This document shows positions 45,706 to 54,510 of a stretch of DNA of 64,000 nucleotides, piece after piece. The notes beneath the pieces were generated by a model. The model saw nothing but the letters and a program-made list of their open reading frames with translations, ran no database searches and was not told where the DNA came from. This DNA comes from Palsa-744 sp963734815. GTDB taxonomy: Bacteria > Actinomycetota > Thermoleophilia > Solirubrobacterales > Solirubrobacteraceae. How positions within the stretch are numbered: position 1 is the stretch's first letter; each line of letters opens with the position of its first letter. The translations under genes and the position numbers were made by a program. The stretch spans positions 1,488,001 to 1,552,000 of the forward strand of contig CAVTIH010000002.1 in the NCBI GenBank assembly GCA_963734815.1. The letters run 5' to 3'.

Positions 45706-47740
45706 CCCTGGCACCGTGATCGACGGGCGCTACGAGGTGCTCTCGCGGATCGGCACCGGCGGGATGGCCGACGTGTACCTCGCGCGCGACCAGCTGTTGG
45801 GGCGCCAGGTGGCGGTCAAGCTGCTCCAGCACCGCTTCGCCGAAGACCAGGAGTTCGTGGAGCGCTTCCGCCGCGAGGCCTCCAGCGCCGCCGGCCTCTC
45901 CCACCCCAACGTGGTGGCGATCTTCGACCGCGGGGAGTGGGACGGCACCTACTACATCGCGATGGAGTACCTCCCCGGCCGCTCACTGAAGGCGGTGGTG
46001 CGCGAGCAGGCTCCGCTTGACCCCACGGCGGCGATCGAGATCGTCCTCCAGATCCTGCAGGCCGCGCGCTTCGCGCACCGCCGCGGGGTGATCCACCGCG
46101 ACCTGAAGCCCCACAACGTGATCCTCGACGAAGAGGGCCGCGCAAAGGTCACCGACTTCGGGATCGCCCGCGCCGGCGCCTCCGACATGACGCTCACCGG
46201 CTCGATCATGGGAACCGCCCAATACCTCTCCCCCGAGCAGGCCCAAGGTCACGCCGTGAGTGCCGCCTCGGACATCTACGCGGTGGGGATCGTCCTTTAC
46301 GAGCTGCTCACCGGCACGGTGCCCTTCGACGGGGAGACGGCGGTGACGATCGCGCTCAAGCAGGTCTCCGCCGTGCCGCTACCGCCAAGTGCGGTTGTGA
46401 ACCATGCACTAACCCATCCGCCTGGCGTCGCGTTCACCCACCCCCTCGACGCCGCGGCGACCGGCGCGCCAGCGCCTGCCCCTGCGCGTGCGGCGATTCC
46501 ACCGGAGCTCGACGCCGTGGTACTGCGGGCGCTCGCGAAGGATCCCGCGGAGCGCTTCGCCGACGCCGACGAGTTCACCGCGGCGCTCCAGCACGTCCGC
46601 CTAGGCCTGCTTGGCGCGGGTGAGCGCTCGCCGGTCGCGCCCGGCGGCAATGGCCCGGTGGCGCCGGCCACCTCCGCGCTGCTGCTGGCGCCTGCCGCCG
46701 AGGACCCCGCGCGGGAGGACCCCGGGGAGGCGTCGGCGCGGCGGCGTAGGCGCCGCTGGTGGATCGCGGGCGGGGTGCTGCTCGCGCTGATCGCCGCCGG
46801 GGTCGCGCTTGCGCTACTGCTGCCGGCCACCAAACGCCAGGTGACAGTGCCCAACGTCGTCGGCCGCACGGCGACGCTTGCGACCACTGAGCTCAAAGCG
46901 GCCGATCTGGTGCCGGTGCCCTCACAGGCGCCCAGCCTGGACGTAGCCGAGGGCGCCGTGATCTCCCTCAGCCCCGCGGCGGGAAGTGTGGTGCAGCGCG
47001 GCGCGCACGTGAGCGTCGTCGTCTCCACCGGCCCCGCCAGCGTGGGCGTGCCCGACGTGAGAAACCTCACCAGCGCGCAAGCCGAGCACAAGCTCGAGCA
47101 GGCGCACTTCAAGCCCAACGTGCAGAACCGCTCCAGCGCAACGGTGCCGAGCGGCAAGGTGATCTCCACCGAACCCTCGCAGGGCGTGCCGCTGCTGGCG
47201 GGCAGCCCGGTGACGGTGTTCGTCTCGAGCGGCCCCATGCAGGTGGAAGTTCCCACGGTGACCGGCCAGAGCGAAGCCGAAGCGCGCGGGTCGCTGCGCG
47301 CCGCGGGACTGGACGTGGGCGCCGTCACCAAGCGCGAAGAAGCGGGCCAGACGGCGGGCACCGTGCTTTCGCAAATGCCCGCCGCGGGCAGCTCCGTGCG
47401 CAGCGGCGAAGCGGTGAGCCTGGTGGTGGCAAAGGCCTCGCAGGAAGTCGCGATCCCACGCGTGGTCGGCAAAAAGCAGGAACGCGCCGAAGGCGAACTG
47501 ATCGGGGCGGGCTTCGTGGTGAAGTCCGGTACGCGCGCCGTCTCCAGCGTTGCCGAAGTCGGGCTGGTGCTCCAGCAGAACCCGGCCGGCGGCACCAAGG
47601 CCAAGCGGGGAGCCACAATCAAGCTCACGGTGGGCGAACTCGCGCCGCAAACCACGCCGAGCACTACGACCTCGACGACTCCGACCACCACGACCACCAC
47701 ATCGCAGACCCCGCCCGCCGCCGCACCCGCCACTCCATGA
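45698..47740 (+). CDS. pknB: PASTA-domain Ser/Thr kinase PknB
   Basis: A 680-residue sensor kinase. The cytoplasmic kinase domain has GTGGMADVYLARD, the catalytic Lys in VAVKLL, HRDLKPHNVI (~132) and TDFGIAR. A basic stop (RRRRRRWW) and transmembrane helix (~352-372) lead to four PASTA domains (~380-645) that sense peptidoglycan fragments or lipid II, and a Thr/Pro tail. Between QVSAVPLPPS and IPPELDAVVLRAL the kinase C-lobe has an unusual ~35-residue Ala/Pro/His-rich insertion. It is coupled to pbpA and to ddl downstream. Confidence 0.95.
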   Translation: MIDPGTVIDGRYEVLSRIGTGGMADVYLARDQLLGRQVAVKLLQHRFAEDQEFVERFRREASSAAGLSHPNVVAIFDRGEWDGTYYIAMEYLPGRSLKAVVREQAPLDPTAAIEIVLQILQAARFAHRRGVIHRDLKPHNVILDEEGRAKVTDFGIARAGASDMTLTGSIMGTAQYLSPEQAQGHAVSAASDIYAVGIVLYELLTGTVPFDGETAVTIALKQVSAVPLPPSAVVNHALTHPPGVAFTHPLDAAATGAPAPAPARAAIPPELDAVVLRALAKDPAERFADADEFTAALQHVRLGLLGAGERSPVAPGGNGPVAPATSALLLAPAAEDPAREDPGEASARRRRRRWWIAGGVLLALIAAGVALALLLPATKRQVTVPNVVGRTATLATTELKAADLVPVPSQAPSLDVAEGAVISLSPAAGSVVQRGAHVSVVVSTGPASVGVPDVRNLTSAQAEHKLEQAHFKPNVQNRSSATVPSGKVISTEPSQGVPLLAGSPVTVFVSSGPMQVEVPTVTGQSEAEARGSLRAAGLDVGAVTKREEAGQTAGTVLSQMPAAGSSVRSGEAVSLVVAKASQEVAIPRVVGKKQERAEGELIGAGFVVKSGTRAVSSVAEVGLVLQQNPAGGTKAKRGATIKLTVGELAPQTTPSTTTSTTPTTTTTTSQTPPAAAPATP

Positions 47741-48744
47741 GGCTCACTGTCGCGCTACTTGCCGGCGGGCGCTCCTCAGAGCACGACGTCTCGCTGGCTT
47801 CCGCTCGCGCTGTGCGCGAGGGCCTGGAGCGCGACGGGCACGTCGTTCGCTGGGTGGAGATCGAGCGCAATGGCGAGTGGCTTCACGACGGGGAGCGGCT
47901 CGGCCTCTGCCCGGGGAAGGGTCTGCTCGACGTGGATGTCGTATTCCCCGCGTTGCACGGGCCCTTTGGCGAGGACGGCACTGTGCAGGGCGTGCTGGAG
48001 TCGCTGGATGTCGCCTATGTGGGCGCGGGCGTCGCGGCGTCGGCAATCTGCATGGACAAGGTGCTCTTCAAAGAGCTGATGTCCGCCGCGGGCATCCCCC
48101 AGGTGGCGTACGCGGGGGTGCGCGCCGCGCGCTGGCGCCGCGCGCCCACGGAGGTGCTCGGCGAGCTCTCCGCGCTCGGCCTGCCGGTGTTCGTCAAGCC
48201 CGCCCATCTGGGCTCCTCCGTGGGGATCGTCAAGGTCTCCGACGCGGGTCTGCTCGGCGAGGCACTGAACCAGGCTTTCGCGCACGACCCGCTTGCGATC
48301 GTCGAGGCGATGGCGAGCGGGGTCGAGGTCGAGTGCGCCGTGCTCGGTGCGTCCGCCCGCGACGATGGGCCGCCGGCGTTGGCATCCCCGCCAGGGGAGA
48401 TTGTGTTCGCGGGGGAGTGGTACGACTACGCCGCCAAGTACCACGCCGAGGGGATGGAGCTACTCGTGCCCGCCCGCATTTCCGCCGCTGCGCACGCAAG
48501 GGTGCGAGAGCTGGCGTTGGAGGTGTTCGCATACGCCGGCTGTGAAGGCCTCGCGCGCGCGGACTTCTTCGTAGACGGCGAGCGGGTGCTGGTGAACGAG
48601 CTCAACACGATGCCCGGCTTCACGCCGACGAGCGTGTACGCAAAGCTGACCGAGGCCTCGGGGATCCCCTACCCCGAGCTCGTAGACCGCCTCTGCCGGC
48701 TCGGGATCGAGCGCTGGGAGGCCAAGCGGGCCTACCGGTATTAG
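47737..48744 (+). CDS. ddl: D-alanine--D-alanine ligase
   Basis: A 335-residue ATP-grasp ligase. Motifs are LAGGRSSEHDVSLASA (substrate loop), FPALHGPFGEDGTVQG, MDKVLFKELM, FVKPAHLGSSVGIVKV (ATP-grasp) and ARADFFVDGERVLVNELNTMPGF (metal and ligand binding). It makes D-Ala-D-Ala for wall precursors. The central loop carries EWYDYAAKYHAEGMEL, consistent with D-Ala rather than D-Lac specificity (Tyr pattern). It overlaps pknB by 4 bp and converges with the DUF354 gene. A second ligase end is present at 1-143. Confidence 0.95.
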   Translation: MRLTVALLAGGRSSEHDVSLASARAVREGLERDGHVVRWVEIERNGEWLHDGERLGLCPGKGLLDVDVVFPALHGPFGEDGTVQGVLESLDVAYVGAGVAASAICMDKVLFKELMSAAGIPQVAYAGVRAARWRRAPTEVLGELSALGLPVFVKPAHLGSSVGIVKVSDAGLLGEALNQAFAHDPLAIVEAMASGVEVECAVLGASARDDGPPALASPPGEIVFAGEWYDYAAKYHAEGMELLVPARISAAAHARVRELALEVFAYAGCEGLARADFFVDGERVLVNELNTMPGFTPTSVYAKLTEASGIPYPELVDRLCRLGIERWEAKRAYRY

Positions 48745-49817
48745 CTCGCCCGCAGCGGCGAGAGCAGCAGATCGACGAGCACGCGCGGGTCACGGCGGAT
48801 ACGTGCTTGCACGATGGGGGAGGGCCTTTTTTTTAGATCTATTTGGATGGGGTCGCGCAGCTTGCGCAGTCGCCCCTCGGCGATCAGTCGCTCGTCGACC
48901 GCCCCCAGCCGGCCCTCGAAGGTGGTGTACACCGGAACGCCGAGCGCCACGGCCTCGCGGTTCATCGTGCCCCCGGCGGAGATCACGAGGTCGGAGAGGG
49001 CGATCAGCGACTGTGCGTCGATCGCTTGCTCGGGGACGACGAAGCCGGGCACACCGGCGAGCTGCGCACGCTGAGCCGGGGTGCGGGGCAGCACCACCGA
49101 CTGTGTCCCCTCCGCGCCGCCGGCCGCATCGCGCAGACGCTCGAGCACCCGCGCGAACAGGTCGTTCTCGAAGCGGTGGTAGAGCGAGACCTCCGGGGGG
49201 GTGCGCACCACGACGATCGGCCGCCCGGGGTCGAGCCCCAGCTGGGAAAGGATCGCGGGGTCGGGCTCGAAGTCCGAGAGGTAGTACTCCTCCTTCAGCC
49301 CCGCATAGGCGCGCACCTTGCCGCGCGCGCCGTAGCGATCGAGGCGCTCGAGGGGGATCGCCTCGGGCACGACCACCGCGCGCGCCAGGCGGCAGTTGAT
49401 CTGGTGCTGCACGGTGGCCCACTCGTAGTCGAACATCGTGGCGCTGGGAATCCGCAGCAGGGCGGCAGCCACGCTCACATCGTTGGAGCCATGGCCGAGC
49501 GCGATGTCAAAGCGGCCCGAGGAATGGGGGGAGGAGGGGGAGGGGGGCTCGCAGCTCGATTCCCGCGCCTCGGCAAGGGCCCAGCGCGCCAACGCGCCCG
49601 AGCGCAGCGCCAGGCCGCCCGCCTTCGCGGCCAGCCGCTCGCCACGGTGGTGCCCAATCGCGGTGTGGGGGATCTCGAAGCGGCGCAGCAGCCCCAGCGT
49701 CTGGGCGAAGTCGCGCGCGGTCACCCGCACCTCGTGGCCGTCGCGCTCGAGCGCCTCGATCACGGGTCGCATGACGAGCACGTGGGGGCTGTTAGTGAGG
49801 TCGATCCAAACGCGCAT
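48741..49817 (-). CDS. DUF354 family glycosyltransferase-like protein
   Basis: A 358-residue protein with the DUF354 start MRVWIDLTNSPHVLVMRPVI and the second-half pattern LSDLVISAGGTMNREAVALGVPVYTTFEG, which is like the nucleotide-sugar half of GT-B enzymes. DUF354 genes lie in surface-polysaccharide loci of archaea and bacteria; the precise reaction is unknown. ATG 49,817 gives the conserved start. Near the C-terminus the gene contains an A8 run (T8 at 48,829-48,836 on the plus strand), odd for such a high-GC gene. It converges with ddl, overlapping by 4 bp. Confidence 0.85.
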   Translation of the reverse strand: MRVWIDLTNSPHVLVMRPVIEALERDGHEVRVTARDFAQTLGLLRRFEIPHTAIGHHRGERLAAKAGGLALRSGALARWALAEARESSCEPPSPSSPHSSGRFDIALGHGSNDVSVAAALLRIPSATMFDYEWATVQHQINCRLARAVVVPEAIPLERLDRYGARGKVRAYAGLKEEYYLSDFEPDPAILSQLGLDPGRPIVVVRTPPEVSLYHRFENDLFARVLERLRDAAGGAEGTQSVVLPRTPAQRAQLAGVPGFVVPEQAIDAQSLIALSDLVISAGGTMNREAVALGVPVYTTFEGRLGAVDERLIAEGRLRKLRDPIQIDLKKRPSPIVQARIRRDPRVLVDLLLSPLRAS

Positions 49818-49845
49818 CGGGGTGGACGGTATCGTTGACGCGCCC

Positions 49846-50562
49846 GTGCTCGTCCTCGCCTCGGTCACCGAATCGGTTGTCAACGCCACCTGGCACTTCG
49901 TCCGCGACGGGGGGCTGCCGGCGGTGTTCGTGCTGATGGCGCTCGGCTCGGCGTGCATCCCGATCCCCTCGGAGGTCGTGATGCTGTTCGCGGGCTTCGC
50001 CGTCGCAGACCCCGGCGGCTCGGGCGCGCACCACCACCTGACGATGACCGGCATCGTGCTCGCGGGCCTGGCGGGCACGCTGGTGGGGTCGTGGGTCGGC
50101 TACGCGATCGGCCGCGGTGGTCGTCTGGAGTTGATGGAACGCCACGGCCACCGGGTGCACATGGGCCCGGCGCAGACGGAGCGTGCGGATCGCTGGTTCT
50201 CGCGCTACGGCGAGATGACGGTCCTCTTCGGTCGCATGATCCCTTTGGTGCGCGCCTTTGTCTCGCTTCCAGCGGGCGTTGCAAAGATGCCGCTGCCGCG
50301 CTTCTCCGTGCTCACGGTGATCGGCTCGCTCCCTTGGGTCCTGGCGCTGGCGATTGCCGGCCACGCGGTGGGTGGTGACTGGACGAGCGTGCGCAAGGGC
50401 TTTGAGTACGTCGACTACGCGATTGTCGCGTTCGTCGTGGTGGGCATCGTCTATTGGATCGTCCGCCGCCGCCGTGTGGGCCCCGTGGCAACTGTCGAAG
50501 CTGCCGCAGGGGACCCCGACCGCGTCTCGTCTCCGGAGTCCTCACCCGTGGACATTGGCTGA
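49846..50562 (+). CDS. DedA/SNARE-associated family membrane protein
   Basis: A ~238-residue membrane protein. The DedA signature is visible: GSACIPIPSEVVMLFAGFAV at the first re-entrant region, GSWVGYAIGRGGR, and FGRMIPLVRAFVSLPAGVAKMP. DedA proteins transport or scramble lipids such as undecaprenyl phosphate or phosphatidylethanolamine. The start is uncertain: GTG 49,846 has no clear ribosome site; GTG 49,822 is also in frame. It is followed directly by uppP, which would fit a role in undecaprenyl-phosphate recycling. Confidence 0.88.
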   Translation: MLVLASVTESVVNATWHFVRDGGLPAVFVLMALGSACIPIPSEVVMLFAGFAVADPGGSGAHHHLTMTGIVLAGLAGTLVGSWVGYAIGRGGRLELMERHGHRVHMGPAQTERADRWFSRYGEMTVLFGRMIPLVRAFVSLPAGVAKMPLPRFSVLTVIGSLPWVLALAIAGHAVGGDWTSVRKGFEYVDYAIVAFVVVGIVYWIVRRRRVGPVATVEAAAGDPDRVSSPESSPVDIG

Positions 50563-51427
50563 GGAATCTCCCCGAGCCACGCAGGCAACGAAGCCGCCGC
50601 TGCGCCACGCACTGCTGCTGGGTCTCGTGCAGGGCCCCACCGAGGTGCTGCCGGTCTCCTCCTCGGCGCACATCGCGCTGCTGGCGCGCCTCGCGGGCTG
50701 GCCCCATGCCGAGCAGGACGCGGAGCTGCGCAACTCGCTGGAGGTCGTGCTGCACGCGGGCACCGCCGCCGCGCTGACGCTCGCGCTGCGCGGGGAGCTG
50801 GGGCAGGCCTCGCGTGGGCTGGACGGCAGAGCCGTGGCGTCGGCGGCGCTTGCGCTCACCCCCCCAGCGCTCGTGGGCTACCTCATGGAGCGCCGGTTGG
50901 AGCGCCGTCCGGGCAGTCCCCGCGCGCTTGCCACGGGGCTGGCGGTGGGAGCGGCCGCGATGGCCTGGGCCGATACTCGCCCGGGGAACCGTGGCGTCGC
51001 GGACTGTGGACCCCGCGACGCCCTCGCGCTCGGTCTCGCGCAGGCGCTCGCCCTGCTCCCGGGCGTCTCGCGCAACGGCGCCACCCTCACCGCCGCGCGC
51101 GCTCGCGGCTTCGCCCGCGAGGACGCCCACGCGCTGTCGTGGCGCGTTGGTCTCCCAGTGATCGCGGGTGCCGCGGGGCTCAAGGCGTTTCGCCTCGGCC
51201 GAAGCCGGGTGACACGCGCCTCCGGTGCGCGTCCCCGTTTCGGCCAGCGCGGCGCCCCGCCGGGCGAGGCTTCGGCGCTCGCCGTGGGCGCGGGGGCGGC
51301 GTTCCTATCGACGCTCGCCTGCGCACCGTTGATCCGCCCCGGCAAGCGCGGGCGGACGCTGTGGCCGTTCGCGCTCTACCGCGCGGGGCTGGCGCTGGCC
51401 GCCGTCGCCTCTTCGGGCTCGGCGTAG
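50555..51427 (+). CDS. uppP: Undecaprenyl-diphosphatase UppP (BacA)
   Basis: A ~290-residue polytopic membrane enzyme that dephosphorylates undecaprenyl diphosphate to recycle the lipid carrier. Active-site motifs are LLGLVQGPTEVLPVSSSAHIAL (Glu and Ser-rich box) and LLPGVSRNGATLTAARARG (the usual PGxSRSGxT with Asn in place of Ser). TTG 50,555, overlapping the dedA stop, is the most plausible start; no ATG or GTG is available before the first motif. A loop between membrane helices holds a family A repeat that adds RSRVTRASGARPRFGQ. The enzyme affects bacitracin tolerance in other species. Confidence 0.88.
   Translation: MAEESPRATQATKPPLRHALLLGLVQGPTEVLPVSSSAHIALLARLAGWPHAEQDAELRNSLEVVLHAGTAAALTLALRGELGQASRGLDGRAVASAALALTPPALVGYLMERRLERRPGSPRALATGLAVGAAAMAWADTRPGNRGVADCGPRDALALGLAQALALLPGVSRNGATLTAARARGFAREDAHALSWRVGLPVIAGAAGLKAFRLGRSRVTRASGARPRFGQRGAPPGEASALAVGAGAAFLSTLACAPLIRPGKRGRTLWPFALYRAGLALAAVASSGSA
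51197..51248 (+). repeat. Palindromic repeat family A, in-frame copy in uppP
   Basis: GGCCGAAGCCGGGTGACACG leads into an inner stem (GACACGCGC with GCGCGTCC) and closes with CCCCGTTTCGGCCAGC. It is read in frame as GRSRVTRASGARPRFGQ, in a loop of UppP that has no such insertion in typical relatives. Confidence 0.9.
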
Positions 51428-51494
51428 CGCGCGACCGTGAAGCCGATCGGGACCGGCATTTGCACGGCCAACGCGACGAGTGAGAAAGCCTTGC

Positions 51495-53183
51495 ATGGAG
51501 AACGCGACGATTTCCACGGAATCGTCCTACGATCCATCAATGACGATGGCCTCGGCTCGTCGTGACCCCGTGTCGCAAGAGCATCGTCGGTCACGCGCCC
51601 TGCTTGGCGCGGGGCTGACGCTTGTCCTGATCGTCGTGTTGCTGGCCGTGGCGGTGCTGGCCTTCTCGGGCGTGACGCTGGCGAGCGATTCGACGGCGCT
51701 TGCACGTGTGTCGGTACAGCCGTTTGGTGGAACGATCGAGCGTGTTCGGGCGTACGGGCCGGACGGACGGGGGGTGCCGCTCGCGATCGAAGGTGGGCGG
51801 CTGACTCCATTGAAGCGGCTGACCCCGGGCGAGCAGGTGACGGTGGACGTGGAGGTTCGCCGTCCGGGATGGATCGGCTGGGCGTTGGGAAGCGAACGCA
51901 ACGAGCGGCTGACGCTGCGCGCGCCCGCCGCGCAGGTGACCGAGCGTTGGATGACGGTGCCCTCGGGTTCGGAGGTGCGCGTGAGCTTTGATCAACCCGT
52001 CAGCGCAGTGTCCTACAGGAGCGCCACCGATGGCTTGACCCACCACACGTTGGGCAGTGCCCAGAGCTCGGTCTCGCTCGGGCCGCAGGCGTCGACCGGC
52101 GCGATCGAGATCGCCGCCGCGCCGCGTCCCTGGGAGAGACTGGGGACGCCTACGCAGGTGAGCTGGTTTCCGCCCTCCCAGGCTCCGGTGATGGTCAGCT
52201 TTCCCGCGGCCGGCGCGCGAATCTCTCCCGCCGGGCCGATCAACCTGACGTTCTCCAAGCCGGTGAGCGAAGTGCTGGGCTCGGCTCGTCCCCAGCTCTC
52301 GCCGAGCACGCCTGGCAGCTGGCGTGAAACCAACAGCCACACGCTCGTCTTCACCCCGTCGGGGTTGGGCGCCGCCCTGGACTCCCAGCTGCGGGTCCAG
52401 CTGCCGCGTGCGGTCGCCGTCACGACGGGCGGGAGCGGGCTGCACACCACCAACCAGATCGAATGGACCGTGCCACCCGGCTCGACGCTGCGCCTGCACC
52501 AGCTCCTCGCCGAAGCCGGCTACCTGCCGGTCACCTGGCAGCCGTCGGGTGGGCGGGCGGGCAACGTATCCCGTACGCCGATCGCGGAGGCGCAGGCGGC
52601 GGTCGAACCTCCCAGCGGCAGCTTCAACTGGCGTTATCCGAACACGCCACGCCAGCTGCCGGCGATGTGGAACCCGGAGCTTGCGACCGCGATCACCAAG
52701 GGGGCGGTGATGAAGTTCGAGAACGAAAACGACCTCACGGTCGATGGGGTCGCGGGACCGACCGTGTGGCACGCGCTGTTCACCGACGCGATCGCCGGCA
52801 AGCGCCTGACCAGCGGTTACAGCTACGTGTACGTGCACCGCGAAGTCCCGGAGACGATGACGCTGTGGCACAGCGGCCAGACGATCATCACCTCGCCCGC
52901 GAACACGGGCATCTCCGGGGCGGAAACCGAACTGGGGACGTTCCCGGTGTTCGAGCACCTCCCCGAAACGACGATGAGCGGCACCAACCCCGATGGCTCG
53001 CACTACGAAGATCCAGGGATCAAATGGGTCAGCTACTTCAACGGCGGCGACGCGCTGCACAACTTCGACCGCTCCTCATTCGGCACCCCGCAGAGTCTCG
53101 GCTGCGTCGAGCTGCCGCTCGCGGCCTCCGCCGAGATCTGGCCCTACACGCCGATCGGGACGCTCGTCACGATCGAAACCTGA
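51495..53183 (+). CDS. L,D-transpeptidase with peptidoglycan-binding domain
   Basis: A 562-residue exported enzyme that forms 3-3 cross-links in peptidoglycan. One N-terminal transmembrane helix (~residues 38-60) is followed by Ig-like domains (~70-320, including SFPAAGARISPAGPINLTFSKPV) and a peptidoglycan-binding repeat (FENENDLTVDGVAGPTVWHAL). The C-terminal YkuD domain has HNFDRSSFGTPQSLGCVELP, with the catalytic Cys near residue 537 and Glu-Leu in place of the common Arg/Asn after it. ATG 51,495 is chosen because GAGAAAG lies 6 nt upstream. Confidence 0.88.
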   Translation: MENATISTESSYDPSMTMASARRDPVSQEHRRSRALLGAGLTLVLIVVLLAVAVLAFSGVTLASDSTALARVSVQPFGGTIERVRAYGPDGRGVPLAIEGGRLTPLKRLTPGEQVTVDVEVRRPGWIGWALGSERNERLTLRAPAAQVTERWMTVPSGSEVRVSFDQPVSAVSYRSATDGLTHHTLGSAQSSVSLGPQASTGAIEIAAAPRPWERLGTPTQVSWFPPSQAPVMVSFPAAGARISPAGPINLTFSKPVSEVLGSARPQLSPSTPGSWRETNSHTLVFTPSGLGAALDSQLRVQLPRAVAVTTGGSGLHTTNQIEWTVPPGSTLRLHQLLAEAGYLPVTWQPSGGRAGNVSRTPIAEAQAAVEPPSGSFNWRYPNTPRQLPAMWNPELATAITKGAVMKFENENDLTVDGVAGPTVWHALFTDAIAGKRLTSGYSYVYVHREVPETMTLWHSGQTIITSPANTGISGAETELGTFPVFEHLPETTMSGTNPDGSHYEDPGIKWVSYFNGGDALHNFDRSSFGTPQSLGCVELPLAASAEIWPYTPIGTLVTIET

Positions 53184-53508
53184 CGGTCTGCGGTCCGGCG
53201 CGCGTCGGGAGCACCGAATCCGCCCGCACCCAAGCCACCACCCCCATAACTCCCGCAACCACCAGCACCGACGGCCAGGCCCCGACCACCAGCGCAAGCA
53301 GGTGCGAGGCGACGAACAGACCGAGGCCCACCAACCCAAGCGTCGTGGCAGTCCGTGCGTCGTGGCGCTGGAGCCAGGCGTGGATGCACCACAGGCCCCC
53401 AAGCGCGAGGACGGCGCCGCCCAGTGGCCGCGAGCCGCTGGCCACCACCACCGCGTAGCTGACCACGAACGACGCGGCTGCCACCGGTGCCGTGGGGATC
53501 GTGCGCAT
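53167..53508 (-). CDS. Small four-helix membrane protein, unknown
   Basis: A 113-residue protein with four hydrophobic helices (about 8-28, 32-46, 55-75 and 78-97) and a short basic tail (VLPTRAGPQTVRFRS). ATG 53,508 is chosen; the frame upstream is Arg-rich and overlaps the EamA gene start region. The 3' end overlaps the L,D-transpeptidase stop by 17 bp. No family recognised. Confidence 0.55.
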   Translation of the reverse strand: MRTIPTAPVAAASFVVSYAVVVASGSRPLGGAVLALGGLWCIHAWLQRHDARTATTLGLVGLGLFVASHLLALVVGAWPSVLVVAGVMGVVAWVRADSVLPTRAGPQTVRFRS

Positions 53509-53631
53509 CCGGGGAGCGTAGCCGGCGGGCCACCGCCCGAGCGCCGTGCGTCCCGCCTGGCGTGCAAGACCTGCGCCGCCCACCGCGCGGACTCCCTCGG
53601 CGAACGCCCCGCGACTGCCAGACTCACGCCG

Positions 53632-54474
53632 ATGCTCGCGATCACTCTGGCGCTCGGCGCGTCGCTTTGTTATGGCGTGTCGAACTTCATCGGCCCGCAG
53701 CTGGTGCGTCGGCACCAGCTGGTGACGGTGCTGGTGCTCTCGCAGACGGCGGCGCTTGGGGCTTGCGCGTTGTATCTGGCGCTGGAGGGGGGACGGGCGC
53801 TACCCTCCGCCGACGTTGGGTTGGCGTTGCTTGCGGGCGCGGGCAACGCCGGTGGGCTGATCGGCTTCTACAAGGCGGCCGAGCTGGGGCCGCTGTCGGT
53901 GGTGGCGCCGATCGGGGCTTCGGGGGTGGTGATCCCCGTCGCGTGGGGTTTCGCCAGCGGCGATTCGCTGAGGCCGGCGCAGGCGGTGGGGCTGGTGCTG
54001 GCGATGGGCGGTGCCGTGCTCGTCGCGCGTCGCGGTTCCGCGCATCACTCCACCGCGCACTATCCCGACCCTCGCGCCGCGGCGCTGTGGGCGGCGGCCT
54101 CGGCGGTCGCCTTCGGCATCTTCCTCACGGCGCTGCCCAAGGCTTCGGAGCATGGGCGCGCATGGGCGCTGCTCGACGCGCGCCTTGCGCTGATAGCGCT
54201 GCTTGCGCTGTGGGCCGGGCGCGAGCTGCGCGGGATCAGATTCGTCCGCGGCAGCGCGCTGTTCGCGATCCCGGGCGTGCTGTTGGTCCTCGGCACGATC
54301 ATGTACACCACGGCCGCCGCGCATGGCCAGCTCTCGCTGGTGTCGGTGCTGGGCTCGCTTTTCCCGATCGTCACGGTTGCCCTCGGTATGGGCCTGCTGG
54401 GTGAGCGGCTGTCGCGTTTTCAAGCCGTCGGGGTCGCCGCGGCGCTTGTGGGAATCGCCTTGATCGCGCTGTAG
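53632..54474 (+). CDS. EamA/DMT superfamily transporter
   Basis: A 280-residue transporter with ten hydrophobic helices in two EamA repeats (LAITLALGASLCYGVSNFIG at the start of the first; AAASAVAFGIFLTAL at the second). Pro and Gly positions such as GPLSVVAPIGASGVVIPV and SVLGSLFPIVTVALGMGLLGERLS are typical. Family members export metabolites or amino acids. The substrate is unknown. ATG 53,632 is used; the much longer open frame before it overlaps the transpeptidase. Confidence 0.85.
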   Translation: MLAITLALGASLCYGVSNFIGPQLVRRHQLVTVLVLSQTAALGACALYLALEGGRALPSADVGLALLAGAGNAGGLIGFYKAAELGPLSVVAPIGASGVVIPVAWGFASGDSLRPAQAVGLVLAMGGAVLVARRGSAHHSTAHYPDPRAAALWAAASAVAFGIFLTALPKASEHGRAWALLDARLALIALLALWAGRELRGIRFVRGSALFAIPGVLLVLGTIMYTTAAAHGQLSLVSVLGSLFPIVTVALGMGLLGERLSRFQAVGVAAALVGIALIAL

Positions 54475-54510
54475 TTCCCGTCCCGCCTGCCGAGCGCGCA
54501 AAATAGGGTG

